In this document: positions 8,039-17,022 of the stretch, in pieces
Numbering within the stretch: position 1 is the first letter of the stretch
How the letters are laid out: each line of letters begins with the position of its first letter
Assembly: GCA_002477945.1 (NCBI GenBank)
Contig: DLLF01000002.1
Coordinates: forward strand, 345,366 to 383,190
DNA: 37,825 bases
Reading direction: 5' to 3'
DNA from: Bacteroidales bacterium UBA7569
GTDB taxonomy: Bacteria; Bacteroidota; Bacteroidia; Bacteroidales; Paludibacteraceae
Notes under the pieces: model-generated
Databases searched by the model: none
What the model saw: the letters and a program-made list of their open reading frames with translations, nothing else
What the model was told of the DNA's origin: nothing
Made by a program: the position numbers and the translations under genes

Positions 8039-9738
8039 CAGAACAACTTAGACGGATTGGGATTGACCGTTACGCCATAGATTTCCACGCCCTCAATGAC
8101 CGTTTCCACTTTGCCCGTTGCGGGATTGTAGCGCATCAGTCCTGAAGGCGCATTGGAGTCCTTGCCATCGGAACGGTAGCCGAAATAGACACAACCCGTG
8201 GCTTCATCCAATGCCAACTGACATATACAGACCGGTTCTGCAGTGGTTCCTTCGTAGATGGCAGGTTTTCCAGAGGTATTTGCCTCCAAGTCCTTTCCCG
8301 ATTCATGAAGGATTTTGTAGGGTTGCAAATTCTTTGTATTGCTTCCAATTGCATTTAACGATGCTATATCCGGACAACGATAGAAGCCATTGGAACCTTC
8401 ATCGAAGACCGTGAAGAAGAATTCTTTCGTTTTGCCATTATAGACAAAAGATTTTGGTTTCATACCCCTTAATACGACCCCTGCAGCAGGTTGAGGATAC
8501 TTATTAGCCTCTGTCATCGGTTCTTTTAAGATGTCAGAATCCTCAAAACGAATGATACCATTTCCATTATAGAACTTTGCCCAATACCATACTCCTTCCA
8601 CCTTTCCGAACATACCACCAATGGAACCATACGAGAGAACAGGTCCATAGTAACCTAATGTGGTGTGCTGCACATAATAGGGGAATTCCGTAACATTGTA
8701 TATTCTGTTACGCTCTTTTGTGCGAACCGCAATGATACCCGTATTACGATTGGCATAATAGAGAGTACCCTCCTCAATGTAGCCATAGAAAGGATCGTCG
8801 AATGCGGCTTGTCCTACATTGGTAATAAGCGTCTCCACTTTGGAACCGTCTTTTGCAATGACAGAGATTTTGCCATCCCCCATCACACCATCGGCATCGT
8901 CCACATAATAGAATTGCTTGCCTGCATCCAACATATAGACAGAAGAGTCGGCAAAGAGGATATTGAAAGCATGTTGTCCAGAAGATACACCCAAATCGAA
9001 AGGCATAATTTTCATATCCGCCGGTGCATCGGAAACCAACTTAAGCGCCATAATGTTCCCTCCCCGAACGGCATAGTAGAGTGTAGGAACTTCCTTATTG
9101 TAGCCCACTTGCACATTCATGGAGACTTCCTCCAAAGCGCGCCCATCCAACTTGGCAATGAGACGAACCGTTTGCGAACCCACATTGGAGAAGATTACTT
9201 CAGGCGGCAACTTGTCGGTGATGGTATCAACCGGTGTATTATCCAAAAGACGCGTTCCTTCGGGGAAAATCCATTGGTATTCCTCCTTGCGGTTCTTCGG
9301 GTTAGGAAGTTCCATGGAGAAGGACACTTTGGTGGAAAGCACTTCGCAAAGCCCGCCTTCAATGGGATTGAGAGTAAGCAAAGGCTTGATGTCGGAAATA
9401 TAGAGCGGTTGTTTCTTCTGCAAGGTTGTTCCATCGGTTTGACGAATGGAGAGCGTGACCGTATAGGTGCCTGTTTCGGCATAGGCATGGCGCACAGAAT
9501 CGCCTTCAGACTCGGCACCATCTCCAAAATTCCACATAGCCACTCCTTTTGTAGAAGAAGTATTGACGAATTGCACCTCAGAGTCCACATAGTAGTCGAT
9601 GGCATAGGAACCAGGGATAGAGTACTCAAACGAGACAGCATCCTTGGGAAGGTCTTCCACTTTGGGTTCGTGTTCGCGGCAGCCAACGAACAAAGCGGAC
9701 GCCACGAAAGGCAGAATATATTTACAGACAGATTTCAT
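8038..9738 (-). CDS. PKD-domain lipoprotein with propeller-like C-terminal region
   Basis: 566 aa. The N-terminus ends in a lipobox (ALFVGC, Cys20), so it should be an outer-membrane lipoprotein. Residues about 35-115 are a PKD domain, with the signature WNFGDG followed by HAYAETGTYTVTL. From about 220 onward, blade-like segments repeat (LYYAVRGGNIMALKL, GTLYYANRNTGIIAV, GCVYFGYRSDG, GLMRYNPATGKVETV), suggesting a beta-propeller. It follows the SusE-position gene by 16 bp and overlaps the GHL10 start. In this place it may act as a surface glycan-binding protein like SusE/SusF. That role is inferred from position; I recognise no specific binding motif. Confidence 0.9.
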   Translation of the reverse strand: MKSVCKYILPFVASALFVGCREHEPKVEDLPKDAVSFEYSIPGSYAIDYYVDSEVQFVNTSSTKGVAMWNFGDGAESEGDSVRHAYAETGTYTVTLSIRQTDGTTLQKKQPLYISDIKPLLTLNPIEGGLCEVLSTKVSFSMELPNPKNRKEEYQWIFPEGTRLLDNTPVDTITDKLPPEVIFSNVGSQTVRLIAKLDGRALEEVSMNVQVGYNKEVPTLYYAVRGGNIMALKLVSDAPADMKIMPFDLGVSSGQHAFNILFADSSVYMLDAGKQFYYVDDADGVMGDGKISVIAKDGSKVETLITNVGQAAFDDPFYGYIEEGTLYYANRNTGIIAVRTKERNRIYNVTEFPYYVQHTTLGYYGPVLSYGSIGGMFGKVEGVWYWAKFYNGNGIIRFEDSDILKEPMTEANKYPQPAAGVVLRGMKPKSFVYNGKTKEFFFTVFDEGSNGFYRCPDIASLNAIGSNTKNLQPYKILHESGKDLEANTSGKPAIYEGTTAEPVCICQLALDEATGCVYFGYRSDGKDSNAPSGLMRYNPATGKVETVIEGVEIYGVTVNPNPSKLF

Positions 9739-9754
9739 AGCACAATAAGATTTA

Positions 9755-10612
9755 TCAGTTGATTTCTATATCTTTAGCAACCGTGGTACCATAGACTTCA
9801 CGATCGTCGTACACACGCAAGACTGCACGTATCTGGTAGGAACGTTTGTAGGTTACATCGTAGCAATTTTCCCCTGCGTTCTGAATGAGTTGGTCGAAAG
9901 AAATACTATCGCGGTAGAGTTCGGTGACCTTATCCGGCACGGGGGTGGCCGTGGAATCGGCGTTCCATTTGAAATGGCGCACCCACGAATCGGAGTTGAC
10001 ATCGAATGTCGAGTCGGTGAACTCCCGGAAGTTATCACGCAAATTTGCCCCCATGATGATACTGCTGAAGTCTTCATACTTCAACAGATTGTAGAGACTA
10101 TCTTTGAAGTGCTGCTTATAGTCCTCTCCAAAGTACTTCACAAAGGCTTCATCGTCGTAGCGAGCCGGTTTCTCCCACTTGAACGAAGACAATGTACTAC
10201 TTACAGGGAAGGAGCCTCCGAAATAATAGGCATGAATGGAATCGTTCCACAACGCATAGTCGGCATGGGGGAACGTCTTTATCTTTTGGGAGATACGCTT
10301 CTCGGAAGAAGTAATCTGAGAGACCGAGTAGGTGAATGTTTTTGTCCAAGGACAAGCAACCACTTTTTCAAGGTTCTCCGTAACATTGTACCACACTTCG
10401 GAACGATCGATGGAGACTCCGTCCACACTTGTATAGTACTGTGCTTTGAAAGGGACATCGGAACCCGCAGGTACTACCGAACTTCCGATTTCCCAATAGG
10501 ATTGCGGTCCGACGTTACCCGTAATGACAAGGTCGTCAATGAAATCGTGCTTATCGCACGCCACGCAACCCAACAGGATTGCAGCGAGGAACAGTATATT
10601 GATTCGTTTCAT
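9755..10612 (-). CDS. SusE-position lipoprotein of unknown family
   Basis: 285 aa from the ATG at 10612, which begins the lipoprotein signal MKRINILFLAAILLGCVAC; the ATG at 10636 would overlap susD and spoil the signal. The lipidated Cys is in either LLGC or CVAC. The rest is beta-rich with many Trp and Tyr (WEIGSSVV, SEVWYNVTEN, SYQIRAVLRVYDDREVYG). I do not recognise the family with confidence. It sits 14 bp after susD, where Bacteroidales loci usually encode SusE/F-type surface glycan-binding proteins, so a binding role at the outer membrane is plausible. Confidence 0.85.
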   Translation of the reverse strand: MKRINILFLAAILLGCVACDKHDFIDDLVITGNVGPQSYWEIGSSVVPAGSDVPFKAQYYTSVDGVSIDRSEVWYNVTENLEKVVACPWTKTFTYSVSQITSSEKRISQKIKTFPHADYALWNDSIHAYYFGGSFPVSSTLSSFKWEKPARYDDEAFVKYFGEDYKQHFKDSLYNLLKYEDFSSIIMGANLRDNFREFTDSTFDVNSDSWVRHFKWNADSTATPVPDKVTELYRDSISFDQLIQNAGENCYDVTYKRSYQIRAVLRVYDDREVYGTTVAKDIEIN

Positions 10613-10626
10613 AGTCGTAAAAAGAG

Positions 10627-12459
10627 TTATTTCCATTCTATGTTATTCGAGACGGTGCAGACCGAAGAGTTCTTCATCGCCCAGATCATGTGTTTCTGCA
10701 TCCAACGATAGTCCACATTGCCATTGGCATCGCAAGCACCGATACGGATCAGTTCCTGTTTGTTGTACTTCACCTCCGTTTCGGTGTCGGGATTAAGCCG
10801 GTTGACCCATGCATTGGGAGAATAGACCGCCTTAGTGGACGGGTCTTCGTAGCAATCGGGCTGGTCCCAATAGGCAGCATAAAGGTTGAACGGACGGCGA
10901 AGGCTATATTCTGTGTTAAAATTCTTTACGGTCATTAAAGTTCCATCAAACTTAGTCAGACAAGTGGTCACTGTATAAACAGGATAGCCATCGTAATAAA
11001 TGCCATTGGTTTTGCTGGAGTAGTTGTAACGACGGAGGTCGGTCCATTGTTCAGGTTGCAAATACATTGCCACATACTTCTGCTGCATCAAGTCGGCAAT
11101 GGTAAACACAGATTCACCAGGGAGACGGACGGACATAAACAGATCATAACGCACTCTGTCTTTAGATGACAAGTTATCAACATTAAGACCATAACGTTGC
11201 ATATTGAGATTAACCGCCTGCTTCGTCACATTGTAGGCTTCCGCCTTTTGGTTCATCCAATAGAGTGCCTCCGCTTTAATGAAGAGAAGTTCTTCAGTAG
11301 TTATGAGAGCAATATACCCATCATTTTTTGTATAAGGATTACTTTCTGTATCCGAGGCATAAAGGTCCGGGTAAAAAGTAATTTTCCAATTTGTATTTAT
11401 TCCTATATTACTCTCCAGACTACGTAACTTTGCCCCCAATTCTATTTTTGTGCTACCCTCTGTTACTGTTCCAGTACGAGGGGTCATCATCTTCTCCGCC
11501 CGTGGATCCAAAGCATATCTATAAGTGGAAGGACTTTGATATTTTTCTTCATATCCACCAAGAATAGCGTAGGCAAAGAATTTGGTCGGGATAGAGGATG
11601 CCAAGCGGTTGTTGCGGCTTTCCCAGCCATTGATTTTCGGAGCAGCAGGTCCCCACGGGCAGTTGGATTCGGTTTTACCACCCGGGTAACAGTAGCGAGG
11701 TTCTTCCCAGTTGGGGTCGTTGAGTACATCATCCACCATTGCCACAATCTTCTGGCAAGTGGAAGGTGTGTTGTCCCAATTGGGGAGTTTGCGCAACCAC
11801 AGACGGCAACGCAACGCCTTTGTATAGGCAGCCCATTTCTTCATGTCGCCTTTGTAGATACGGTCGGATTTCTCGCTGATAGGCAAGGCTTGGGGACCAT
11901 TCGTCCACGAAGGGTCGTCGTAGAGTTTCAAAAGTTGGTCAGCCTCGGAGAACATCCAGTCGTAGATTTCCTGCTGGGAGTCGTAGCGAGGCGAAGTAGC
12001 CACATAGGCTTCGGAGCGGGGCATATCAGCAAAGACGTCGGTGGTGAACATGGTGGACTGCAACATCAAAGTACGCCCGATGAGTTCGTAGTTCTTGGAG
12101 CCGTTCTTTGCAGTCAGTTCAAACATTGCATTGGCGTTGGCACCCAAATCATAGAAATGGCGCCGCCACATAGGATGCCGGTTGACACTCAGGAACTCCC
12201 ACCCCTGACTATAGGGATAGGAACCCGTTTGGGACTTATCGCCCGTGGTAAGCGCCTGCGACATATAGACTCCATATTCGGCATGGTCATAACAGATCTG
12301 CGAGGCATAGAAACAGAGCGTCGGGAGGATCTGGTCAACCGTGACTACCGTAGGATCGTCCTTCGTGGTATTGACATCCAAAAAATCTTCGCAACCCGGC
12401 AGGAACAACACCACTGCCATCAATATACTCAGATACTTAATTGATTTCATATAGCGCAT
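10627..12459 (-). CDS. susD: SusD/RagB-family outer-membrane lipoprotein
   Basis: 610 aa, with a lipoprotein signal ending in LFLPGC and then EDFLDVNTTKDDP, typical of the SusD-like 2 (RagB) family. It is a helical TPR-type lid that sits on the SusC barrel and captures ligand for import. The start could be 12459 or 12450 (MKSIKYLSIL); both lie within 20 bp of the susC stop, so the two are surely cotranscribed. SusD_2-type proteins serve many glycans and also peptides, so the sequence alone does not give the substrate. The gene symbol denotes the family, not starch specificity. Confidence 0.95.
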   Translation of the reverse strand: MRYMKSIKYLSILMAVVLFLPGCEDFLDVNTTKDDPTVVTVDQILPTLCFYASQICYDHAEYGVYMSQALTTGDKSQTGSYPYSQGWEFLSVNRHPMWRRHFYDLGANANAMFELTAKNGSKNYELIGRTLMLQSTMFTTDVFADMPRSEAYVATSPRYDSQQEIYDWMFSEADQLLKLYDDPSWTNGPQALPISEKSDRIYKGDMKKWAAYTKALRCRLWLRKLPNWDNTPSTCQKIVAMVDDVLNDPNWEEPRYCYPGGKTESNCPWGPAAPKINGWESRNNRLASSIPTKFFAYAILGGYEEKYQSPSTYRYALDPRAEKMMTPRTGTVTEGSTKIELGAKLRSLESNIGINTNWKITFYPDLYASDTESNPYTKNDGYIALITTEELLFIKAEALYWMNQKAEAYNVTKQAVNLNMQRYGLNVDNLSSKDRVRYDLFMSVRLPGESVFTIADLMQQKYVAMYLQPEQWTDLRRYNYSSKTNGIYYDGYPVYTVTTCLTKFDGTLMTVKNFNTEYSLRRPFNLYAAYWDQPDCYEDPSTKAVYSPNAWVNRLNPDTETEVKYNKQELIRIGACDANGNVDYRWMQKHMIWAMKNSSVCTVSNNIEWK

Positions 12460-12464
12460 CGGGA

Positions 12465-15400
12465 TTAGAATTTAACATTAAGGGATATATTGTAACTGCG
12501 TGTGGAGGGAACTGGGTAGTTATCAATACCTGCCGAGCCCGTACCACCACCGGAGGTTGCCGCATTACACAAAGGATCGGTACCTGTGTATTTGGTCAAA
12601 ACAAAGAGATTGTTTGCCGTGAAAGCGAGGTTGAACCCTTTAAGTACTTTCTGTGACTTCATCAGGCGTACGAAATCGTAGCCTACCGTAACATAACTCA
12701 GACGGATATAAGAGCCATCCTCTATGAAGTTGGAGGACACGTTGTAGAAATAGTTGGTGATGGTGGTATAATCGAGCGTAATGGGCTTTGTGTTTACCAC
12801 ATAGTTGCCTTCCCCATCGTCCACAACTCCCTCGAAGACAACTTGCCGTCCACGATATTTCTCCAATATGGCAGACTGACCATTGGAAAGGAGGGAACGC
12901 CCTGTGATGTTCACCACATCGCCTCCCAAGCGTCCGTCGAAGAGGAAGGAGCATTGCACGCCATAAACCTCCAACGTACTGCGGAGACCTGCAGAGAACT
13001 TCGCCTCGCGGTTACCGATATAGAGGTTCTTGTTGGGATTGATTTGCGGATAGCCTTCGGCATCACAAATAATTTTGCCGTCCGCCGTACGGAGATAGTC
13101 TTTACCCGTAAGACCCGTGGTGGAACCACCGAGGTAAGCGGAGGTAAAGATGTCGGTATATTGTGGACCCGTGATTTCGGACACATTCTCGGGAAGGTTC
13201 ACCACCTTGCCACGGTTGAGACCAATGTTGAGCGCCGCCGTCCACTTCACATTCTTGCGGAGGACAATATCCTGCTCCAAGGTAAGTTCCATACCCTGGT
13301 TGCGAATGGCACCCTCGTTGCGCGTCTGCAAGATATATCCCGAAGCGGGAGATACACGCACGGTCACAATCTGGTTGTCCACCTTGGTGGAATAGTAAGC
13401 CGCATCCAAGCGAGTGCGGTTATCGAAGAAGCGCAAGTCCAAACCGATTTCCCACGAGTAGGACATCTCGGGTTGCAACTCCGCCGATGCAGAAGAGCGG
13501 GTCGGGTCGATACCATAGCCATTGTCTGGATAGTTGGCGAACTGTTTGTAGCGACGGTCGAAGAGATAGATGGGAGCATCTTTACCTACGACTGCATAGT
13601 TGCCGCGCAACTTACCATAGGAGAACCAATTGTTCTTGGTTTCATTCAAACCTGGAATCAGTTCGGAGAAAACGACACCCGCCGTCACGGAAGGATAGAA
13701 GTAGGGCGAAGTCTTGAGCGTGGAAGACCAGTCCCAACGTCCCGTAACCGAAAGAGAAGCCAAGCCCTTGTAGTCGGCACGCACTTCATAGTAGTAACCA
13801 AACGTACGACGCTGCGAGTGGGCGAGCGTACGGTCATCTATGTACACCTCATCGGGGTTGGTATTGGAGAGAGAATAGACACCCGGGATAATGAAGTCCA
13901 CCCCCTTGTTGGTCATCGAGAATCCCTTGGAAGATTTCAACTCGCCACCTGCCATAAAGTCCATACCAAAGTCTTTGGGCAAATCGAGCCGATAGGTAGC
14001 CAAGAAACCCGCTGTGAGCAACTGGCTGCGTCCCGCAGACGAAGAATACTTGCCCAACTTTGCCTTATCCATATTGGCAATATCGTTGGTTGTAAGATAA
14101 GGATCGGTACGGTATGCGCCATTGAGATAATCCTGATAGGCATTATAGAGTCCGAGGTTTTTGTTGTACTCTTTCAGCGCATCGGCATAGGCTTTCTTTT
14201 CCTCTTCCGTAGCGGTGGCGCCCGGTTCGGACGGTTCGTTGGGCTTCGTATAGGACTGTGTCACAGAGGAATCGTCCCAACGGGGTACGCCATAGGTTTC
14301 GGAAGTGGAACTGCTTGTATCGTAACCGATGCGCCCTACCAGTTCCAACCCTTTGACAGGTTTGAACGTAACGGAAGCGTTCATCACGTTACGCAGAGAA
14401 GTGGACTGTCCGCCATCGTTATAGATACCATAAAGAGGGCTATACGTGGAGTTATACTTTTTGGAGTCGTTATAATAGATATAACGGGGGAAGCCCGTCG
14501 GTTCCTGATAGTCGGTGATATCGTCGGTATTGGACCAGCCATAGAGGGCATTCATGGCTGAAGTAGCCGTAACGGCATCGGCTGATGTGGAACGCGAGTC
14601 GCTCTGCATGACGTTGACAGATGCGTTGAAAGTGACCCACTTGGCAGGGCTATAGGTTGCTTTGATCAGACCTCCGAAGCGTTGCTTGTAGTCGTTAGGA
14701 ATGATACCATCGTTCTTTGACCAGTTCGCCGAGGCATAAGCCTGGAACTTTTCCGTACCGCCCGTGACACTGAAATCGTACTTATGATAGAAGCCCGTGT
14801 TGAAGAAGTTGTGCAGGTTGTCATAGGTCTGTTCGCCAGGATTCAAGAGAGGGCCCCAACCGCCCTGCGCCTTATCCACATAGATGCCTTGCGCACCCGG
14901 GATGTAACTCTGCTGTATCTTAGGCAGGCGTGCCGGCGTATCGAACTGCCAACTTGCATTGGCCGCCACTGTGATTTTGCCTTCCTGTGCGCGCTTGGTG
15001 GTAATCATGATGACACCATTGGCAGCATCCTGCCCGTAGAGCGCAGAAGCAGCAGCACCTTTCAGCACCGTCACGTTCTCAATATCATTCGGGTTGATGT
15101 CTGCCGCCGCAGAAGCACCACCGCTCAAAGGCACACCATCCATGATGAAGAGCGGTTCGTTGGATTGCGAGGGGTTGATAGAAGAAATACCACGTACAAT
15201 AATCTGCGAGCCGGCATTCGGCGAACTACTTGCGTTGGTGACCGTCACACCTGCGATCTGCCCCTGCAGGGAGTTGACGAAGTTGGCAGCCTTACTTGCC
15301 GTGATAGACTCGGAATTGACATTCTGCACGGCAAAGTTCATACGTTTCTTCTCTTGCACAACGCCCATAGCCGTTACGACCACCTCTTCCATGGCTATCG

Positions 15401-15683
15401 CCTCGGGAGAAAGCACCACATTATGTTTCATCCCCGTGACCTTGACCTCCTGCGTTTTCATTCCCACATAACTGACGACAAGCGTGGCATTGTCAGCCAC
15501 ACGCAGTTGGTAGTTGCCATCGAAATCGGTTATCGTACCATTGGTGGTACCTTTTTCCAAGACAGTCGCCCCAATGACAGGTTCGCCATCTTCTTTGGAT
15601 GTCACCATGCCCGTCACCGAAATCTCCGCCCAAGCAAAGAGAGTTGCGCCGGCACAAGCGAGCAGAAGCAGTGTTCTTTTCAT
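12465..15683 (-). CDS. susC: SusC/RagA TonB-linked outer-membrane transporter
   Basis: 1072 aa, a normal length. In order: signal peptide MKRTLLLLACAGATLFAWA; CarboxypepD_reg-like domain (VTGMVTSKEDGEPVIGATV, about 23-97); TonB-box-like segment EEVVVTAMG; plug with LQGQIAGV, IIVRGISS, PLFIMDGVP and LYGQDAANGVIMITTK; then the barrel, ending in YNISLNVKF with the usual C-terminal Phe. It imports oligomers too large for porins, using TonB energy, together with the SusD encoded 5 bp downstream. It leads the operon and has a clear promoter. No FecR, sigma factor or hybrid two-component regulator is adjacent, so regulation is not visible here. Substrate is inferred from context (amino-sugar genes next door). 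Confidence 0.97.
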   Translation of the reverse strand: MKRTLLLLACAGATLFAWAEISVTGMVTSKEDGEPVIGATVLEKGTTNGTITDFDGNYQLRVADNATLVVSYVGMKTQEVKVTGMKHNVVLSPEAIAMEEVVVTAMGVVQEKKRMNFAVQNVNSESITASKAANFVNSLQGQIAGVTVTNASSSPNAGSQIIVRGISSINPSQSNEPLFIMDGVPLSGGASAAADINPNDIENVTVLKGAAASALYGQDAANGVIMITTKRAQEGKITVAANASWQFDTPARLPKIQQSYIPGAQGIYVDKAQGGWGPLLNPGEQTYDNLHNFFNTGFYHKYDFSVTGGTEKFQAYASANWSKNDGIIPNDYKQRFGGLIKATYSPAKWVTFNASVNVMQSDSRSTSADAVTATSAMNALYGWSNTDDITDYQEPTGFPRYIYYNDSKKYNSTYSPLYGIYNDGGQSTSLRNVMNASVTFKPVKGLELVGRIGYDTSSSTSETYGVPRWDDSSVTQSYTKPNEPSEPGATATEEEKKAYADALKEYNKNLGLYNAYQDYLNGAYRTDPYLTTNDIANMDKAKLGKYSSSAGRSQLLTAGFLATYRLDLPKDFGMDFMAGGELKSSKGFSMTNKGVDFIIPGVYSLSNTNPDEVYIDDRTLAHSQRRTFGYYYEVRADYKGLASLSVTGRWDWSSTLKTSPYFYPSVTAGVVFSELIPGLNETKNNWFSYGKLRGNYAVVGKDAPIYLFDRRYKQFANYPDNGYGIDPTRSSASAELQPEMSYSWEIGLDLRFFDNRTRLDAAYYSTKVDNQIVTVRVSPASGYILQTRNEGAIRNQGMELTLEQDIVLRKNVKWTAALNIGLNRGKVVNLPENVSEITGPQYTDIFTSAYLGGSTTGLTGKDYLRTADGKIICDAEGYPQINPNKNLYIGNREAKFSAGLRSTLEVYGVQCSFLFDGRLGGDVVNITGRSLLSNGQSAILEKYRGRQVVFEGVVDDGEGNYVVNTKPITLDYTTITNYFYNVSSNFIEDGSYIRLSYVTVGYDFVRLMKSQKVLKGFNLAFTANNLFVLTKYTGTDPLCNAATSGGGTGSAGIDNYPVPSTRSYNISLNVKF

Positions 15684-15774
15684 GCGTATTGCGTTGTTGA
15701 TTTTACTTTACTTTTGTTTTGTTTCACTTCAAACAGCAAGCGGGCGACCCCACTCCACCATTCTACAACCGGCG

Positions 15775-15806
15775 CAAAGATACAACTTTTTTTTGCTGAA
15801 CACAAA
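15775..15806 (-). promoter_or_regulatory. Promoter of the SusCD operon
   Basis: Minus strand: TTTG (15803-15806), 20 nt, TATCTTTG (15775-15782), a full match to the Bacteroidota consensus. The start of transcription would be near 15768, giving a leader of about 85 nt. The 15 bp at 15772-15786 are identical to those in the murK promoter at 17964-17978. Confidence 0.85.
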
Positions 15807-15860
15807 CATCCACTTTTATGTTTTACAACATATTTTCCGATTATCGGCAGGATGGGATGA

Positions 15861-16039
15861 TTATAGACGTTCGAGTCGATCGAGAAGTCCGAGGTCGAAT
15901 AAGACGAATTAGTCTAATGAGACGAATGGGGGACTATTTAGAATGTACGATTCGGCTTTGCCGACTTCATTATCATCTCTCGTTGAGAGTAGATCAGGGG
16001 TCGATGAGGGGTGCTTGAGGTCGGCTTGAGGGGTCGTAG
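15861..16039. repeat. Composite intergenic repeat, copy B
   Basis: Part of the 480-bp gap between susC and murQ. Block 15861-15894 matches copy A (2532-2565); four 9-bp units follow (15897-15932). From 15944 comes the tail module: GTACGATTCGGCTTT, a TCATCTCTCGT word, then about four 11-bp units near TTGAGGGGTCG. The tail recurs at 22346-22422 and 29107-29183. No gene is visible here. Confidence 0.8.
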
Positions 16040-16072
16040 AGACATTGCAGAGCGTTTATAATACCTAACAAG

Positions 16073-16123
16073 CAGAAAAACAATTGATTACGTGGCAGCC
16101 GAATACGGCTACCACGCAATCAA
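16073..16123 (-). terminator. Intrinsic terminator of murK-murQ
   Basis: An 18-bp stem (16084-16101 and 16106-16123) with a 4-nt loop AATA. The two imperfect positions become G-U wobbles only in minus-strand RNA, and that strand continues with TTGTTTTTCT. The signal is therefore for murQ, 40 bp upstream. Confidence 0.88.
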
Positions 16124-16163
16124 CCAAATTCAAACGAGAAAGCATTTATTGCAAACTATCCGT

Positions 16164-16991
16164 TCACTGCTGCCCGGCAGACTGAGCCTTGTAGGCATCC
16201 ATTGCCTTTTTGACAGAGCCATGAAGCAGGAGCAGATGCTGCGCCTGCTGATATTCCAGCCCCAACTCATCGACCAGCATACGCGTGCCGCGATCCACCA
16301 ACTTCTTATTCGTCAGTTGCATATTGACCATGCGGTTGCCTTTCACCCGTCCCAAGCGGATCATGGTGGTGGTGGTAATCATGTTGCAAATCAGTTTCTG
16401 CGCTGTCCCCGACTTGAGACGCGTACTACCCGTGACAAATTCCGGTCCGACCAATGCTTCGATAGGAATATCGGCTTCGGCTGCCACGGGCGAATCGGGA
16501 TTACAGGAAACGGACGCCGTGAGAATACCTTCGGCACGGGCGTGGCGCAACGCACCGATGACATAGGGAGTAGTACCCGACGCGGCAATACCGACAAGCA
16601 CATCCAATTTACCAATGTTGTACTGCTGCAAATCGTGCCAGCCACATTCCAAATCGTCTTCCGCTTTTTCAACAGGGTTGCGCAACGCCGTATCACCCCC
16701 TGCGATAAGACCAATCACCAACGAAGGGGGCATCCCGAAAGTAGGAGGGATCTCGCTTGCATCCAACACGCCGAGACGTCCCGACGTACCTGCTCCCACA
16801 TAGAAAATCCGCCCTCCCTGCTTCATACGGGGGACAATCTGTTCCACCAACTTAGTTATCTGAGGAATGGCTTTTTCCACCGCAAGAGGCACCTTCTTAT
16901 CCTCTTCGTTCATCTCCACGAGCAACTCATGTACCGATTTCTTGTCGAGGTCGTCGTGCAGGGACGGTTGTTCCGTTATCTTAGTAAACAT
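16164..16991 (-). CDS. murQ: N-acetylmuramic acid 6-phosphate etherase
   Basis: 275 aa SIS-fold enzyme that cleaves the lactyl ether of MurNAc-6-phosphate, giving GlcNAc-6-phosphate and D-lactate in the cytoplasm. The signature AGTSGRLGVLDASEIPPTFG (67-86) contains the catalytic Glu80 (E. coli Glu83), and Glu111 in KAEDD matches E. coli Glu114. IAASGTTPYV and the KSGTAQK loop are also conserved. It is slightly shorter than the E. coli protein (298 aa), mostly at the C-terminus. It follows the kinase gene by 31 bp and ends at a strong terminator. MurQ marks recycling or uptake of peptidoglycan MurNAc. The identification is secure. Confidence 0.97.
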   Translation of the reverse strand: MFTKITEQPSLHDDLDKKSVHELLVEMNEEDKKVPLAVEKAIPQITKLVEQIVPRMKQGGRIFYVGAGTSGRLGVLDASEIPPTFGMPPSLVIGLIAGGDTALRNPVEKAEDDLECGWHDLQQYNIGKLDVLVGIAASGTTPYVIGALRHARAEGILTASVSCNPDSPVAAEADIPIEALVGPEFVTGSTRLKSGTAQKLICNMITTTTMIRLGRVKGNRMVNMQLTNKKLVDRGTRMLVDELGLEYQQAQHLLLLHGSVKKAMDAYKAQSAGQQ

Positions 16992-17022
16992 ATCTACAAT
17001 TCTATTTGGTTGGAGATCCGTA

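Noticed and set aside
12843..14561. 572-codon open frame on the plus strand opposite susC
   Set aside because: It is antisense to a well-conserved SusC barrel and shows no motif. The 365-codon frame at 8665-9762, the 566-codon frame at 20448-22148 and the 437-codon frame at 18449-19762 were rejected for the same reason.
10627..15683. Reading the SusCD pair as a starch-uptake system because amylases are in the window
   Set aside because: The amylases are 14 kb away on the other strand with their own promoter region, while the operon itself carries a GHL10 enzyme and sits next to murQ. No SusA/B/G-type gene is in the operon.
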